Shown in pieces: positions 11,200-21,243 of a stretch of DNA of 64,000 nucleotides. The notes under the pieces are model-generated. The model saw nothing but the letters and a program-made list of their open reading frames with translations, ran no database searches and had not been told where the DNA came from. How positions within the stretch are numbered: the stretch's first letter is position 1; each line of letters opens with the position of its first letter. This stretch comes from Vicia villosa (Eukaryota > Streptophyta > Magnoliopsida > Fabales > Fabaceae), in NCBI RefSeq assembly GCF_029867415.1, contig NC_081182.1, positions 49,377,317-49,441,316 on the forward strand. Direction: 5' to 3'. Both the position numbers and the translations under genes were made by a program.

Positions 11200-11935
11200 G
11201 GAATCAACAAACTGTTCTCCTAAGAGGAAAACTGCCATTTATCGACTCTGTGGGGAACTAAACATCCCAGAAACAGACAAACTGTTTGAAGAAACTGCCA
11301 TTTGTCGATCTCTTGAGTATTTAACAGACAAACTGTCTTTCCTTGGGGAAAGGCTGCCATTTGCCAATTGCTAGGGGAACAAACTGTCTTCTACTAGGAG
11401 ACTGCCATTTGCCGACCCTGTCGTGAAAGAAACTGAGCAAACTGTCTTCTGCTGAAAGAGACTGCCATTTGCTGACTTTGTTGAGGAATCTGAACTATCT
11501 TCTGGACGAAGACTATCATTCACTGAATCTGCTGGGGAATCTGAACTATCTTCTGGACGAAGACTACCATTCACTGAATCTGCTGGGGAATCTGAACTAT
11601 CTTCTGGACGAAGACTACCATTCATTGAATCTGCTGGAGAATCATTTGTCGATCTGCTGGGAGATTCTCTTTGACGAAAAGTGGCATCTCTTGACCCTGC
11701 TGGGGAAATACCAGATTGTTTTCCAGGAGGAAAAACTACCACTTGTCAATTATGTCGAGGAATCCATACTCCTCGGAGAAGAGAAACCGCTCATCGGCCT
11801 TGTAGGGAATTCCAAAAATGCGAAACAGACTATCTTATCTGAAGAAGATTGTCGAGCGTCGCTCTGCAGGAGATTCTCAGTTGGGGAATTCCAAAAGTGA
11901 ACAAACTATCTCTTTGAGGGAGACTACCATCTGTT
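11200..11935. repeat. Degenerate ~50-60-bp array with 51-bp core
   Basis: Units share an AACTGTCTT / GACTGCCATTTG / CTGCTGGGGAA pattern. The three central units, starting at 11490, 11541 and 11592, are exactly 51 bp and nearly identical. The outer units are increasingly diverged, as expected if the array expands from its middle. Because 51 is divisible by three, a minus-strand frame of 123 codons (11371-11742) stays open across the core with a 17-residue Ser/Asp-rich repeat. Confidence 0.85.
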
Positions 11936-12957
11936 GACTTGCTTGGAGAGATCCTTGTGTATGAACTGTTGTCTCGAAGGAAAAAGTTTCTCCGGATCTT
12001 GCAGGGGAAACTTGAGTCCATGCCTTAATGACTTGGGCATTCACATGATCAAAGCCTGACTCGACTATGCAGTTATGATGTAATGTATGCATGAATATTA
12101 TGACAATGATAAAATGTAAAGTGAATGTGAATAGAATTGTCGCAGATGTAAAATACTATGATACGACTTGAATTCTTGTTGATCAGAAGATGTCCTCTTC
12201 TTGCAGTTCGAACTCTGCCAGGAATACCTGGTTATCAGTTGTCCGCTGTCCGAAGCGAGTAATATGAATTGAAGTGAAGATCCATTATCGGGAGATGTTC
12301 GCAAAGCGACCTCATGGGGAAATCTTAATTCTCGGAGTCTCAACCGTTCTCGGAGCAACTGTTTGCATTCTTCCTATTGTTTGTAAACCTCAGAAAGAAA
12401 TTTCACCTTTATTTTTGCAAGTAAATTCATTTTATTTTATGAAAACAATTGTTTTAAGAAAATGACTGTTTAAATTCAAAATGTATTTCAAGAAACTGAA
12501 AAAGACTAGATTGCAAAAGAAAAGCACAAGGCTCAAATTATTATATATGGAATGGTAATCAGCCAAATGCTTGATTCCATGGAGTATTTACAAAGTTGGA
12601 AATTGGTAATTTTCGGGAAAAGGGCTACGATGAAACGTGACGACCGTTATCTTTCCCTTCCACTCCGGGTTGCGCTGTATTCGTGCTTCGTAGAAGATGA
12701 CCTACTGCTGATGAATACTCCGCTATGGATTTTGAATGATCAAGTTTGTCCTGAACACAGTTACTTGCCATATATCCCTAACTTTTGCGTAAACTACCCC
12801 TTTCGGGTTTTAAGTCTACCGGGATTGATTATTATTTTTTTATGTCTCTAACTTTTGCCTGAATCGCCCTTTCGGGTTTTCGATTCACCGAGACGCTCTT
12901 TTTTGTCTAAGTCGCTCTTTGCGAGTTTTCAACTTAGCGAGCTGTTCTTTTAATTAT

Positions 12958-15900
12958 TTAGGCGAAGTATTTCTTGACTGCGTCGATGTTCACAGGACGG
13001 GTGAATTCTTCTCCATCCATAGTCGTGAGTATTAAGGCTCCTCCTGAGAAAGCTCTCTTGACCATGTAGGGGCCGTCATAATTGGGAATCCATTTCCCTC
13101 TCGAATCTGTGAGAAAAGATTGAATCTTTTTGAGTACAAGGTCGCCTTCTTTGATTGTGCGAGGTCGAACCTTTTTGTCGAAAGCTTTCTTCATTCTTTG
13201 TTGATATAGCTGACCGTGGCATAAAGCTGTCATGCGCTTTTCTTCGATTAAGTTCAGTTCAACGAATCTGCTTTGACACCACTCGGCTTCTGTTAATTTT
13301 GCCTCCATCAAGACTCTCATTGATGGGATTTCAACCTCTATAGGTAAGATTGCCTCCATGCCATATACAAGGGAGAAAGGAGTTGCTCCGGTCGAAGTAC
13401 GTACTGATGTACGGTAACCATGAAGAGCATACGGGAGCATTTCATGCCAATCCTTGTAAGTAATGACCATCTTCTGAATGATTTTCTTGATGTTTTTGTT
13501 AGCTGCTTCTACAGCTCCATTCATCTTTGGTCTGTAAGGAGATGAGTTGTGATGTTCAATCTTGAATTCTTCACAAAGCTCCTTCATCATTTTGTTATTC
13601 AAATTTGACCCATTGTCAGTGATTATCTTGCTAGGAATGCCGTAGCGACAGATGATGTGATTCTTGATAAACCTGACGACAACTTGTCTTGTAACGTTTG
13701 CATATGAAGCTGCTTCAACCCATTTGGTGAAATAGTCTATAGCTACCAAGATGAAGCGATGTCCGTTGGACGCTTTTGGCTCGATCATTCCAATCATGTC
13801 GATTCTCCACATGGAGAAAGGCCAAGGGGAAGAGAGTATGTTGAGAAGAGATGGTGGCACATGAATTCTATCGGCGTAGATCTGGCATTTGTGACACCTC
13901 TTTGCGTACTGGTAGCAATCTGACTCCATTGTCAGCCAATAATATCCTGCTCTCAGTATTTTCCTTGTCATGGTGTGTCCATTGGTATGTGTACCAAAGG
14001 AACCTTCATGTATTTCTCTCATGAGTACTTCTGCTTCTTTTCTGTCAACGCATCTGAGCAGAACCATGTCGAAGTTTCTCTTGTACAGAACATCTTCATT
14101 CAGGAAGAATCTACAAGTTAACTTTCTCAAAGTCTTTCTATCTTTCTTTGATGCTCCAAGAGGGTACTCTTGCTTTTGAAGAAAGTTCTTGATGTCGTGA
14201 TACCACGGTTTGTCGTCGATGATTGCTTCTACTGTGAAAACATGAGCGGGCCTATCCAGGCGCATAACATCGATCCGAGGAATGTCATTCCAATGATTTA
14301 TCCTAATCATGGAAGAGAGTGTGGCTAATGCATCAGCCAAGTTGTTTTCTTCACGAGGAATGTGATGAAAATCTACCCTGTCGAAGAATGGTAATAATCT
14401 TCTCGCGTAGTCTTTGTAAGGAATTAGCCCTGGTTGGCGTGTTTCCCATTCTCCTTTGATTTGATTGATGACCAAAGCAGAATCTCCATATACATCCAAG
14501 TGTTTGATTCTTAGATCCATGGCTTCTTCGAGACCCATGATGCAAGCTTCATATTCGGCCTCATTGTTTGTACACTTGAAAGTTAATCTGGCAGTAAATG
14601 GAATATGGGTACCCTGAGGTGTAACAATGATTGCCCCAATTCCTCGTCCATAAGCATTGACAGCTCCGTCAAAGATCAAGCCCCACTGGGATCCTATCTC
14701 AGGTCCTTCGTCTGGTAGTGGCTCGTCGTAATCTTTCATCTTGAGGTACATGACGTCCTCGTCCGGAAAGTCGAAACTGGTTGATTCATGACCATTGAGT
14801 GGGTGGTGAGCCAGGTGCTCAGCTAGAATGCTTCCCTTCACGGCTTTTTGTGCGTGATACTCAATGTCATATTCTGATAACAACATCTGCCAACGGGCAA
14901 TTCTCCCGGTTAAGGCAGGCTTCTCAAAGATGTACTTGATTGGATCCATATGAGAGATCAAACAAGTAGTATGTCGAATCATGTACTGGCGGAGACGCTT
15001 GGCAGCCCAGGCCAAAGCACAACACATCTTCTCGAGCATGGAGTAGCGGGATTCACAGTCAGTGAATTTCTTGCTTAGGTAGTAAATGGCATGCTCTTTT
15101 CTTCTCGTCTCGTCTTGCTGTCCAAGGACACAACCCATGGAATCTTCTAAAACGGTTAAGTACATTATCAAAGGTCTTCCTTCCGTTGGAGGAGATAAGA
15201 TGGGTGGTTCGAGCAGATATTCCTTAATGCTGTCGAACGCTTTCTGACAATCGTCTGTCCAGACGCAACTCTGATTTTTCCGTAGAAGTTTGAAAATAGG
15301 AGCACAAGTTACAGTCATGAGATATATGAATCTCGAGATGTAATTCAGACGTCCAAGAAATCCTCTAACTTGTTTCTCGGTTCTGGGTGAAGGCATTTCT
15401 TGAATTGCCTTGACTTTGTCTGGATCTACTTCAATTCCTCGTTTGCTGACGATGAAACCAAGGAGTTTTCCTGAGTAGACACCAAAGGTGCACTTGTTGG
15501 GGTTCAGGCGAAGCTGAAACTTCCGCAAGCGTTGAAATAACTTTGTCAGATTCTGTATGTGATCTTCTTCATTTTCTGATTTGGCAATCATGTCGTCCAC
15601 ATAAACTTCCACTTCTTTATGCATCATGTCGTCGAAAAGCGTAGTCATGGCTCTTTGATAAGTTGCCCCTGCGTTCTTTAGTCCAAAAGGCATAACACGA
15701 TAGCAGAACGTGCCCCAGGGGGTGATGAAAGCTGTTTTCTCCATGTCTTCAGGTGCCATTTTGATTTGGTTGTATCCTGAAAATCCGTCCATGAATGAGA
15801 AAACTTTGGATTTTGCTGTACTGTCTACCAACATATCAATATGTGGTAAAGGAAAATCATCCTTAGGGCTAGCTTTGTTCAAATCTCTGTAGTCGACGCA

Positions 15901-16386
15901 CATGCGGACTTTTCCGTCTTTCTTAGGAACGGGAACAATGTTAGCTAACCACTGAGGGTATTCTGAAGTGACGAGGAAACCTGCGTTGATCTGCTTTTGA
16001 ACTTCCTCTTTGATTTTCATGGCCATCTCCGGATGAGTTCTTCTTAATTTTTGCTTGACCGGAGGGCATTCTGCTTTTAATGGCAAGTGATGCTCCACTA
16101 TACTGGTATCCAACCCTGGCATATCTTGATAAGACCAAGCGAAGACATTTGAGAATTCTTTGAGCAGTTGTATCAAATTCTCTCTGATCTCTGAACTAAG
16201 CGAAGCTCCAATCTTAACCTCTTTTCTGTTTCCATCGGAACCAAGGTTAATGATCTCTAGAGGCTCATTGTATGGCTGAATGGCCTCTTCCTTTTGTTGA
16301 AGTAATCGTGAAATTTCCTTTGATATTTCTTCGTCTTCTTCTTCCTCTGCCTCGAATACAGGAAACTCAAAGCTTGGAGAAGTCAT
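12958..16386 (-). CDS. pol: Ogre Pol: RT, RNase H, archaeal-type RNase H, integrase
   Basis: This 1142-residue open frame holds the replication enzymes of the inner Ogre. The reverse transcriptase lies at about residues 110-290, with MCVDYRDLNKA, SGYNQIKM and the catalytic YVDD near 260. The classical Ty3-type RNase H/connection domain follows (about 390-500), with its usual first acidic position apparently lost. A second RNase H of archaeal type lies at about 565-690 (IFDGA, NNEAEYEA, YGDSALV, ENNLADALA), a trait of Tat-lineage elements. The integrase has an HHCC zinc finger (about 795-835) and a catalytic D, D, E triad, the last pair separated by 35 residues (ITDNGS and VEAAN). The first Met is probably not the real translation start. 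The frame is open back to an AG at 16424-16425, a candidate 3' splice site. No stop or frameshift is seen. Confidence 0.95.
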   Translation of the reverse strand: MTSPSFEFPVFEAEEEEDEEISKEISRLLQQKEEAIQPYNEPLEIINLGSDGNRKEVKIGASLSSEIRENLIQLLKEFSNVFAWSYQDMPGLDTSIVEHHLPLKAECPPVKQKLRRTHPEMAMKIKEEVQKQINAGFLVTSEYPQWLANIVPVPKKDGKVRMCVDYRDLNKASPKDDFPLPHIDMLVDSTAKSKVFSFMDGFSGYNQIKMAPEDMEKTAFITPWGTFCYRVMPFGLKNAGATYQRAMTTLFDDMMHKEVEVYVDDMIAKSENEEDHIQNLTKLFQRLRKFQLRLNPNKCTFGVYSGKLLGFIVSKRGIEVDPDKVKAIQEMPSPRTEKQVRGFLGRLNYISRFIYLMTVTCAPIFKLLRKNQSCVWTDDCQKAFDSIKEYLLEPPILSPPTEGRPLIMYLTVLEDSMGCVLGQQDETRRKEHAIYYLSKKFTDCESRYSMLEKMCCALAWAAKRLRQYMIRHTTCLISHMDPIKYIFEKPALTGRIARWQMLLSEYDIEYHAQKAVKGSILAEHLAHHPLNGHESTSFDFPDEDVMYLKMKDYDEPLPDEGPEIGSQWGLIFDGAVNAYGRGIGAIIVTPQGTHIPFTARLTFKCTNNEAEYEACIMGLEEAMDLRIKHLDVYGDSALVINQIKGEWETRQPGLIPYKDYARRLLPFFDRVDFHHIPREENNLADALATLSSMIRINHWNDIPRIDVMRLDRPAHVFTVEAIIDDKPWYHDIKNFLQKQEYPLGASKKDRKTLRKLTCRFFLNEDVLYKRNFDMVLLRCVDRKEAEVLMREIHEGSFGTHTNGHTMTRKILRAGYYWLTMESDCYQYAKRCHKCQIYADRIHVPPSLLNILSSPWPFSMWRIDMIGMIEPKASNGHRFILVAIDYFTKWVEAASYANVTRQVVVRFIKNHIICRYGIPSKIITDNGSNLNNKMMKELCEEFKIEHHNSSPYRPKMNGAVEAANKNIKKIIQKMVITYKDWHEMLPYALHGYRTSVRTSTGATPFSLVYGMEAILPIEVEIPSMRVLMEAKLTEAEWCQSRFVELNLIEEKRMTALCHGQLYQQRMKKAFDKKVRPRTIKEGDLVLKKIQSFLTDSRGKWIPNYDGPYMVKRAFSGGALILTTMDGEEFTRPVNIDAVKKYFA

Positions 16387-17558
16387 ACGGTCGCACGTTT
16401 CAACGGGGTATTTTATGATTAATCTGCATATGTGTGATAAGTTTTATTTAAACAACGAGGGAAGACTCGGTGTATGCAGTTAATGGAATTTTTGATGTTT
16501 TTTAAGGGTGTTTTTTAGGATTACCAATTTCCGAAAAAAGAGAAAAGGAAAAACTAAACGAAGGAACAGAATGACATTTTTATTTATGAACAGTCATTTC
16601 TTGAAACAAAGACCCTATAAAACAAAACTCTATTGCTTTGGGCGAAGCAAAGAGGGACATTTTCCTAAGAAATAGTAAAATGCAAAGCCCTATGAAACAT
16701 CTTTTCACCCTGGGCTATGGTGAGAGGATAAAATAACGGTGAAAGTTCCTACTTAGGAGTGCGAACAACAGTTGTAACTTCAACAGCTGTCCAATAGTGG
16801 CGAACCCCATTGTGCACTAGGTAATCTGGAACCTTAGGCTTAAGCTGGCCTGTGGTAGGTCTTGATTTACCAACCACTGTCTTTGCAACACTCAGACGAT
16901 CTTCTTCTACTTCAGCAGACTGAGCGGTGTGAGCATACCCATTTCCAAGTGGAGTATGTCGAACTTTCTTTTGAGGAAACTTCTAATCTTCTGAATGGAG
17001 AGACTCGTTGTCGGAGACACTTTCGAGATCATCCTCTTCTGTATTTTGGTCTTGCTCTTCTCCCAAGATGGCATTGACTAGATATGTGAACTCTAGATTC
17101 GTAGCCTCGGAAGGTGACTTGGGGATATGATCCTCAATGATGATTTCACCAGTCGATGATGATGAATAGCAAGGGTTATATATCTCTTTTGGCTGAGAGA
17201 GATACTCAAAATCACTGTTCCATCCAGTTGGAACAATATCTTCAAGAGAGATTCTTGAACTTTCAGGAGCGGAGTATTTCACCATGTAGTCGAATTTTCC
17301 GCTTGGTTCTCCTAATGTATCCCAAGTTTCTTCGGGGATAGGAGGAACTTCTTCTGATGAACCATGACTTCTGGTGGTGAAGCTATTTGTAACTTTGTCA
17401 TTGCTTGGTCGAGTCTTACTTTCAGAGCCCTTAGTCGGATAACAGCAAGGTGATTCAGACTCTGATAGGGATATGTATCCTGCTTTGTTAAGATAGGATA
17501 GCCATTCCTCTTCATCGGTGTTTTCCGTACCGATGGTATTGACTGCTTGTTGAACAGG
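16387..17558 (-). other. Gap between gag-protease and pol: in-frame extension and putative intron
   Basis: Ogre elements are known to splice an intron between protease and RT, which joins the two reading frames. Here the gag-protease frame stops at a single TAA (17559-17561). The same frame then stays open for about 190 more codons to 16983, encoding an acidic, Ser-rich segment (for example EEEWLSYLNKAGYISLSES and EEDDLESVSDNES). A shorter stop-containing stretch leads to ATATGCAG (16430-16424), a plausible acceptor in frame with pol. I could not assign the donor with confidence. Confidence 0.6.
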
Positions 17559-20500
17559 TTAAAGAAAACCTCCGCTGTGGAAAGTTTCTTGAATTGGAAG
17601 AACTACCTCAATTCCTGGAATAGTCTTTGATGATGTTGGAAAGAATCCAACTCCTGTTCTGTTCTTGTTGTTGGTAGGAATATTAATGTGCCCCCAACCA
17701 CTGGTAGTGCCATCCTTTACAACTTGGATTGCATCTCTGTAGGAAGAAATAGACGCTGCTTTCTCCTTTCCTTTGTCCAAGGAAAGTGCTTGGAATTTAG
17801 TTCCAACAACTTCTTTTGGTTCTATGTCGGAGAATGATGACAGGTTGCTGACGATCAGAGCTCGTTCTCCACATACAGTTACCAATTTGTCATTTCTTAT
17901 GAACTTCAGTTTCTGATGAAGTGTTGAAGTAATTGCCCCAGCCTCATGAATCCATGGGCGACCTAGCAAACAACTGTATTGCGCTGGGATATCCATAACT
18001 TGGAAAGTGATTTTAAACGTCTGAGGTCCAATAGTTATGGGAAGATCTACCTCTCCAAAAACTGACTTTCTTGATCCATCAAATGCTTTGACGATGACAT
18101 GACTTTTTCTTAGAGGGAAATATTCGAAAGATAATCTTGATAATGTTGATTTAGGCATGACGTTGAGAGAGGATCCATTGTCTATTAGGACTCCTGTGAG
18201 TGTATCACCCATGCAGCCAACTGAGATGTGAAGTGGAAGATTATGGTCCACTCCTTCTTCAGGAAGATCTTCGTCACAGAAACTTAGGTTAGTTCCGGCG
18301 GAGATGTTGGCAATGATGTTGTTGAATTGGCTTATTGTGACACTTGGTTCTACGAAAGCTTGTTCCAAAACTTTCTGTAGAGCTTCCCTATGAGCTTCAG
18401 AACTCAATAGTAGGGAAAGAACAGAAATCCTAGACGGAGTATGTAGTAATTGATCTACAATGTTGTATTCACTCCTCTGGATTAACTTCAAGATCTCATC
18501 ATTTTCTTTCGCTTGAACAGCATTGGTCGGATGATTGTCTTGCCTATGTGGTACTTCCTCCGAAGGTTTCTCCACATTTTCTGTTGTTCTGTTGAAGACT
18601 CGTCCACTTCTGGTGACTCGACTAACATCAGCAATGTTGACAACAGACGGTAATGGTATTTCCTTACCATTTTCAATGAATGTAGCATTGTACTTGTATG
18701 GTATAGCCTTGCTGGACTCATACGGTACAGGACCTGGTAAGTAGATGACTAACGGAGCAATTGTTGTCTTCCTGCTGTCATACTTGACTTGCATTGGTTC
18801 AACTTGATTAATTTGAGGAGATACGGTAAAGACTTCATCATCTTCTCTGTTGGCAAGAACAGTAATGGTATTATCATCCATCAATTTTTGAATGTCGTTG
18901 CGAACACGCAAACATCCTCGTGAATTTCTTCGACAGATTCTGCATCTACTGTAAGCGTGGAAATTTGTTCCAAAGTAGGCAAGTCCATTTAAAGTTTTAT
19001 GGAACCTGACTACCGATCCTTCAAGATCTTCAACTTTGTAGATTCTGTATTCTCCTGGACATCCTTGAACCATGTTGATGTCATGTTCAGTTCTGACTCG
19101 GATATGTTGAATCCATCCTAAGTCCATTTGTTCTTGTAATGCAGCTTGAACTACGGCACATCCTTGATTATTCTTTGGACAAATATCACATGTGAAGTAG
19201 TTGTGAGGTGGTACATGACCGTATCCAGCTTGTTTAGCGTGCATCTTGACAAGATTTTCCCCTATCTGACGAATGTCGTAGATTTGAATGACGTTAGGGT
19301 GTTGATCTATCAGATTCACTGAAGCTTCTTTATGCTGCGGCAAAGGATTTGCTTGGACGTTTGGACTGGTATCTTTGAAGGATAGCATTCTGCTCTTTAC
19401 TAATCGTTGGACGTCAATCTTGAAAGAGAAACAGTTCTCAATATTGTGACCTGGTGCCCCCTGATGATAGGGACAAGATTGGTCAGCCTTATACCATGGT
19501 GAGGAACTGTTTGTAGGATTTGGAGGACTCCTTGTCTGAATGAGTCCTTTTGCCAGTAATGTTGGAAACAATTCTGCATACGGCATTGGTACGGGGTCAA
19601 AGGCAGGATACCTTGGAGCCCGATTGTTGTAATTTGGAGGTCGAACCTGCTGCTGAGGTTGCTGCGACCTTTGTTGAATTTGTTGTTGCGAAACCTGAGG
19701 TTGATAAGCTGGTGCTGAGTTAACAACCGGAGTTATTGTTGCAACTTGAGGTTGGAATTTCTTCTTGATTTTGTGCAAGACATTGCTGACATCTTGATCC
19801 TTTTTCTTCTGGAAAGAACTTCCAAACTTCCTTGGACCAACAGAAGATTCTGGTTCTTTGTTCAGGCGTCCTTCCCGAACTGCTTCTTCTAAACGTACAC
19901 CCATGTTTACCATCTCAGTAAAATCACTTGGTGCACTTGCAACCATTCGTCCGTAGTAAAATGGACTCAAAGTTTTGAGATAGATTTTTGTCATTTCTTT
20001 CTCTTCAAGTGGTGGACAAATTTGAGCAGCAACTTCACGCCATCTCTGAGCATATTCCTTGAAGCTTTCTTTATCCTTTTGAGTCATGGCCCGGAGTTGA
20101 TCTCTGTCGGGAGCCATATCCAGATTGTACTTATACTGTTTGACGAAGGCCTCTCCAAGGTCTCGAAAAGTGCGGATCTCTGAACTGTCCAAGTTCATGT
20201 ACCATTTGAGTGCAGCACCAGTCAGGCTGTCTTGAAAATAATGAATGAGTAATTGTTGATTATCAGTCTGAGTTGACATTCTTCGAGCGTACATCACGAG
20301 ATGACTTTGTGGGCATGAATTCCCTTTGTACTTCTCGAAATCTGGTACTTTGAATTTGTGAGGAATCTTAACATTTGGAACCAGACAGAGGTCTGCAGCA
20401 TTCTTTCCAAATAGATCTTGTCCTCGGAGAGTCTTGAGTTCCTTCTGCATTTGCAGAAACTGTTCCTGGAACTCGTCCAATCTTTCATACACGCCAGCAT

Positions 20501-20954
20501 CCTCACTTGGGGCGTGATGATATACTTGTCCGCCCTGCGGGGGAAAAGTATGCATAATCGGTCGTGGAGAAGCCATGACAGCAGATCTTGGAATCTCAGC
20601 ATTCTGTTGTGTGAAACCCATTGCCGTTGCTCTTGGAACTTCAATTTCCAGAGGTTTGTAACCCTCCGGTGGACGCATATTCATGGTGACTTTTGGAGCT
20701 TCAGAAGCTGGAGGTATGTACCCTTCTGGAGTAAAGTTATACGGCATGCCCCAAGGTCGATCAGGCGGCATGGTATACTGAGGAATAGGAGTAGAAACAA
20801 TCTCGGAAACCACAATCCTTTGCGGTTCTTCTGGCGTTAGTCGATTTTGTGCAACTACCAGGGCTTCTACCATGTTATTGAGCCTTTCAATAGCATCTTT
20901 GAGAGTATTAACCTCTTCTCTGAGTTCTCCATTCTCTTGCTCAAAGTCTTCCAT
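17559..20954 (-). CDS. gag-pro: Ogre Gag-protease polyprotein
   Basis: This intact 1131-residue frame supplies the capsid protein and aspartic protease. The N-terminus is coiled-coil-like (MEDFEQENGELREEVNTL). The retrotransposon Gag domain lies at about residues 195-340, with FKVPDFEKYKG, HYFQDSLTGAALKWY and FKEYAQRWRE. A Gln/Pro-rich linker follows, then a degenerate knuckle (CPYHQGAPGHNIENC, about 490-505). Two copies of a C-x2-C...GC...IQ.LMD module come next (CDICPKNNQGC and CRICRRNSRGC). The protease is at about 915-1010, with IDNGSSLNVMP in place of the usual DSG/DTG and CLLGRPWIHEAG as its flap end. It starts about 290 bp downstream of ORF1 and ends in a TAA with the same frame open beyond it. 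Confidence 0.95.
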   Translation of the reverse strand: MEDFEQENGELREEVNTLKDAIERLNNMVEALVVAQNRLTPEEPQRIVVSEIVSTPIPQYTMPPDRPWGMPYNFTPEGYIPPASEAPKVTMNMRPPEGYKPLEIEVPRATAMGFTQQNAEIPRSAVMASPRPIMHTFPPQGGQVYHHAPSEDAGVYERLDEFQEQFLQMQKELKTLRGQDLFGKNAADLCLVPNVKIPHKFKVPDFEKYKGNSCPQSHLVMYARRMSTQTDNQQLLIHYFQDSLTGAALKWYMNLDSSEIRTFRDLGEAFVKQYKYNLDMAPDRDQLRAMTQKDKESFKEYAQRWREVAAQICPPLEEKEMTKIYLKTLSPFYYGRMVASAPSDFTEMVNMGVRLEEAVREGRLNKEPESSVGPRKFGSSFQKKKDQDVSNVLHKIKKKFQPQVATITPVVNSAPAYQPQVSQQQIQQRSQQPQQQVRPPNYNNRAPRYPAFDPVPMPYAELFPTLLAKGLIQTRSPPNPTNSSSPWYKADQSCPYHQGAPGHNIENCFSFKIDVQRLVKSRMLSFKDTSPNVQANPLPQHKEASVNLIDQHPNVIQIYDIRQIGENLVKMHAKQAGYGHVPPHNYFTCDICPKNNQGCAVVQAALQEQMDLGWIQHIRVRTEHDINMVQGCPGEYRIYKVEDLEGSVVRFHKTLNGLAYFGTNFHAYSRCRICRRNSRGCLRVRNDIQKLMDDNTITVLANREDDEVFTVSPQINQVEPMQVKYDSRKTTIAPLVIYLPGPVPYESSKAIPYKYNATFIENGKEIPLPSVVNIADVSRVTRSGRVFNRTTENVEKPSEEVPHRQDNHPTNAVQAKENDEILKLIQRSEYNIVDQLLHTPSRISVLSLLLSSEAHREALQKVLEQAFVEPSVTISQFNNIIANISAGTNLSFCDEDLPEEGVDHNLPLHISVGCMGDTLTGVLIDNGSSLNVMPKSTLSRLSFEYFPLRKSHVIVKAFDGSRKSVFGEVDLPITIGPQTFKITFQVMDIPAQYSCLLGRPWIHEAGAITSTLHQKLKFIRNDKLVTVCGERALIVSNLSSFSDIEPKEVVGTKFQALSLDKGKEKAASISSYRDAIQVVKDGTTSGWGHINIPTNNKNRTGVGFFPTSSKTIPGIEVVLPIQETFHSGGFL

Positions 20955-21243
20955 TCTTTTCTTGCGACTTGAATGAGTGTTGTATGGATGAGACAGCTTG
21001 AAAGTCTTGGTTCACCTCCTTCTCCTCCTCTCTTTCTGGAGAAAGGAAAGTGACTATTAGATCCGCGACAATTCTCGTGTCAGTGCGTACGACTAAAGCG
21101 ATGTATGATATGCAATTAAGTTAATATTTTTCAAGGAAACACCATAATTACGTTATGAAACATCAAACTTTTATTAATTAAGCGAAAACGCCGTTTTTTA
21201 CACACTTTGAAAAGGAAATACAGAGAAACTGAGAGAAAGGACT

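Larger units (their letters stand above)
10471..12957 (-). other. 3' noncoding region of inner Ogre with tandem arrays
   Basis: The region lies between the pol stop and the 3' LTR. It holds a 76-bp array, an array of ~50-60-bp units with a clean 51-bp core, and a loose repeat at 12779-12955 with the motif CTAACTTTTGCCTGAATCG followed by CCCTTTCGGGTTTT. No protein family is recognised. Such hypervariable 3' regions of Tat elements are a known birthplace of satellite repeats. Confidence 0.8.

Noticed and set aside
11371..11742. Real protein with a 17-residue repeat
   Set aside because: The open frame follows from a 51-bp tandem unit in the Ogre 3' noncoding region. Flanking units break the periodicity and no start context or domain supports it.
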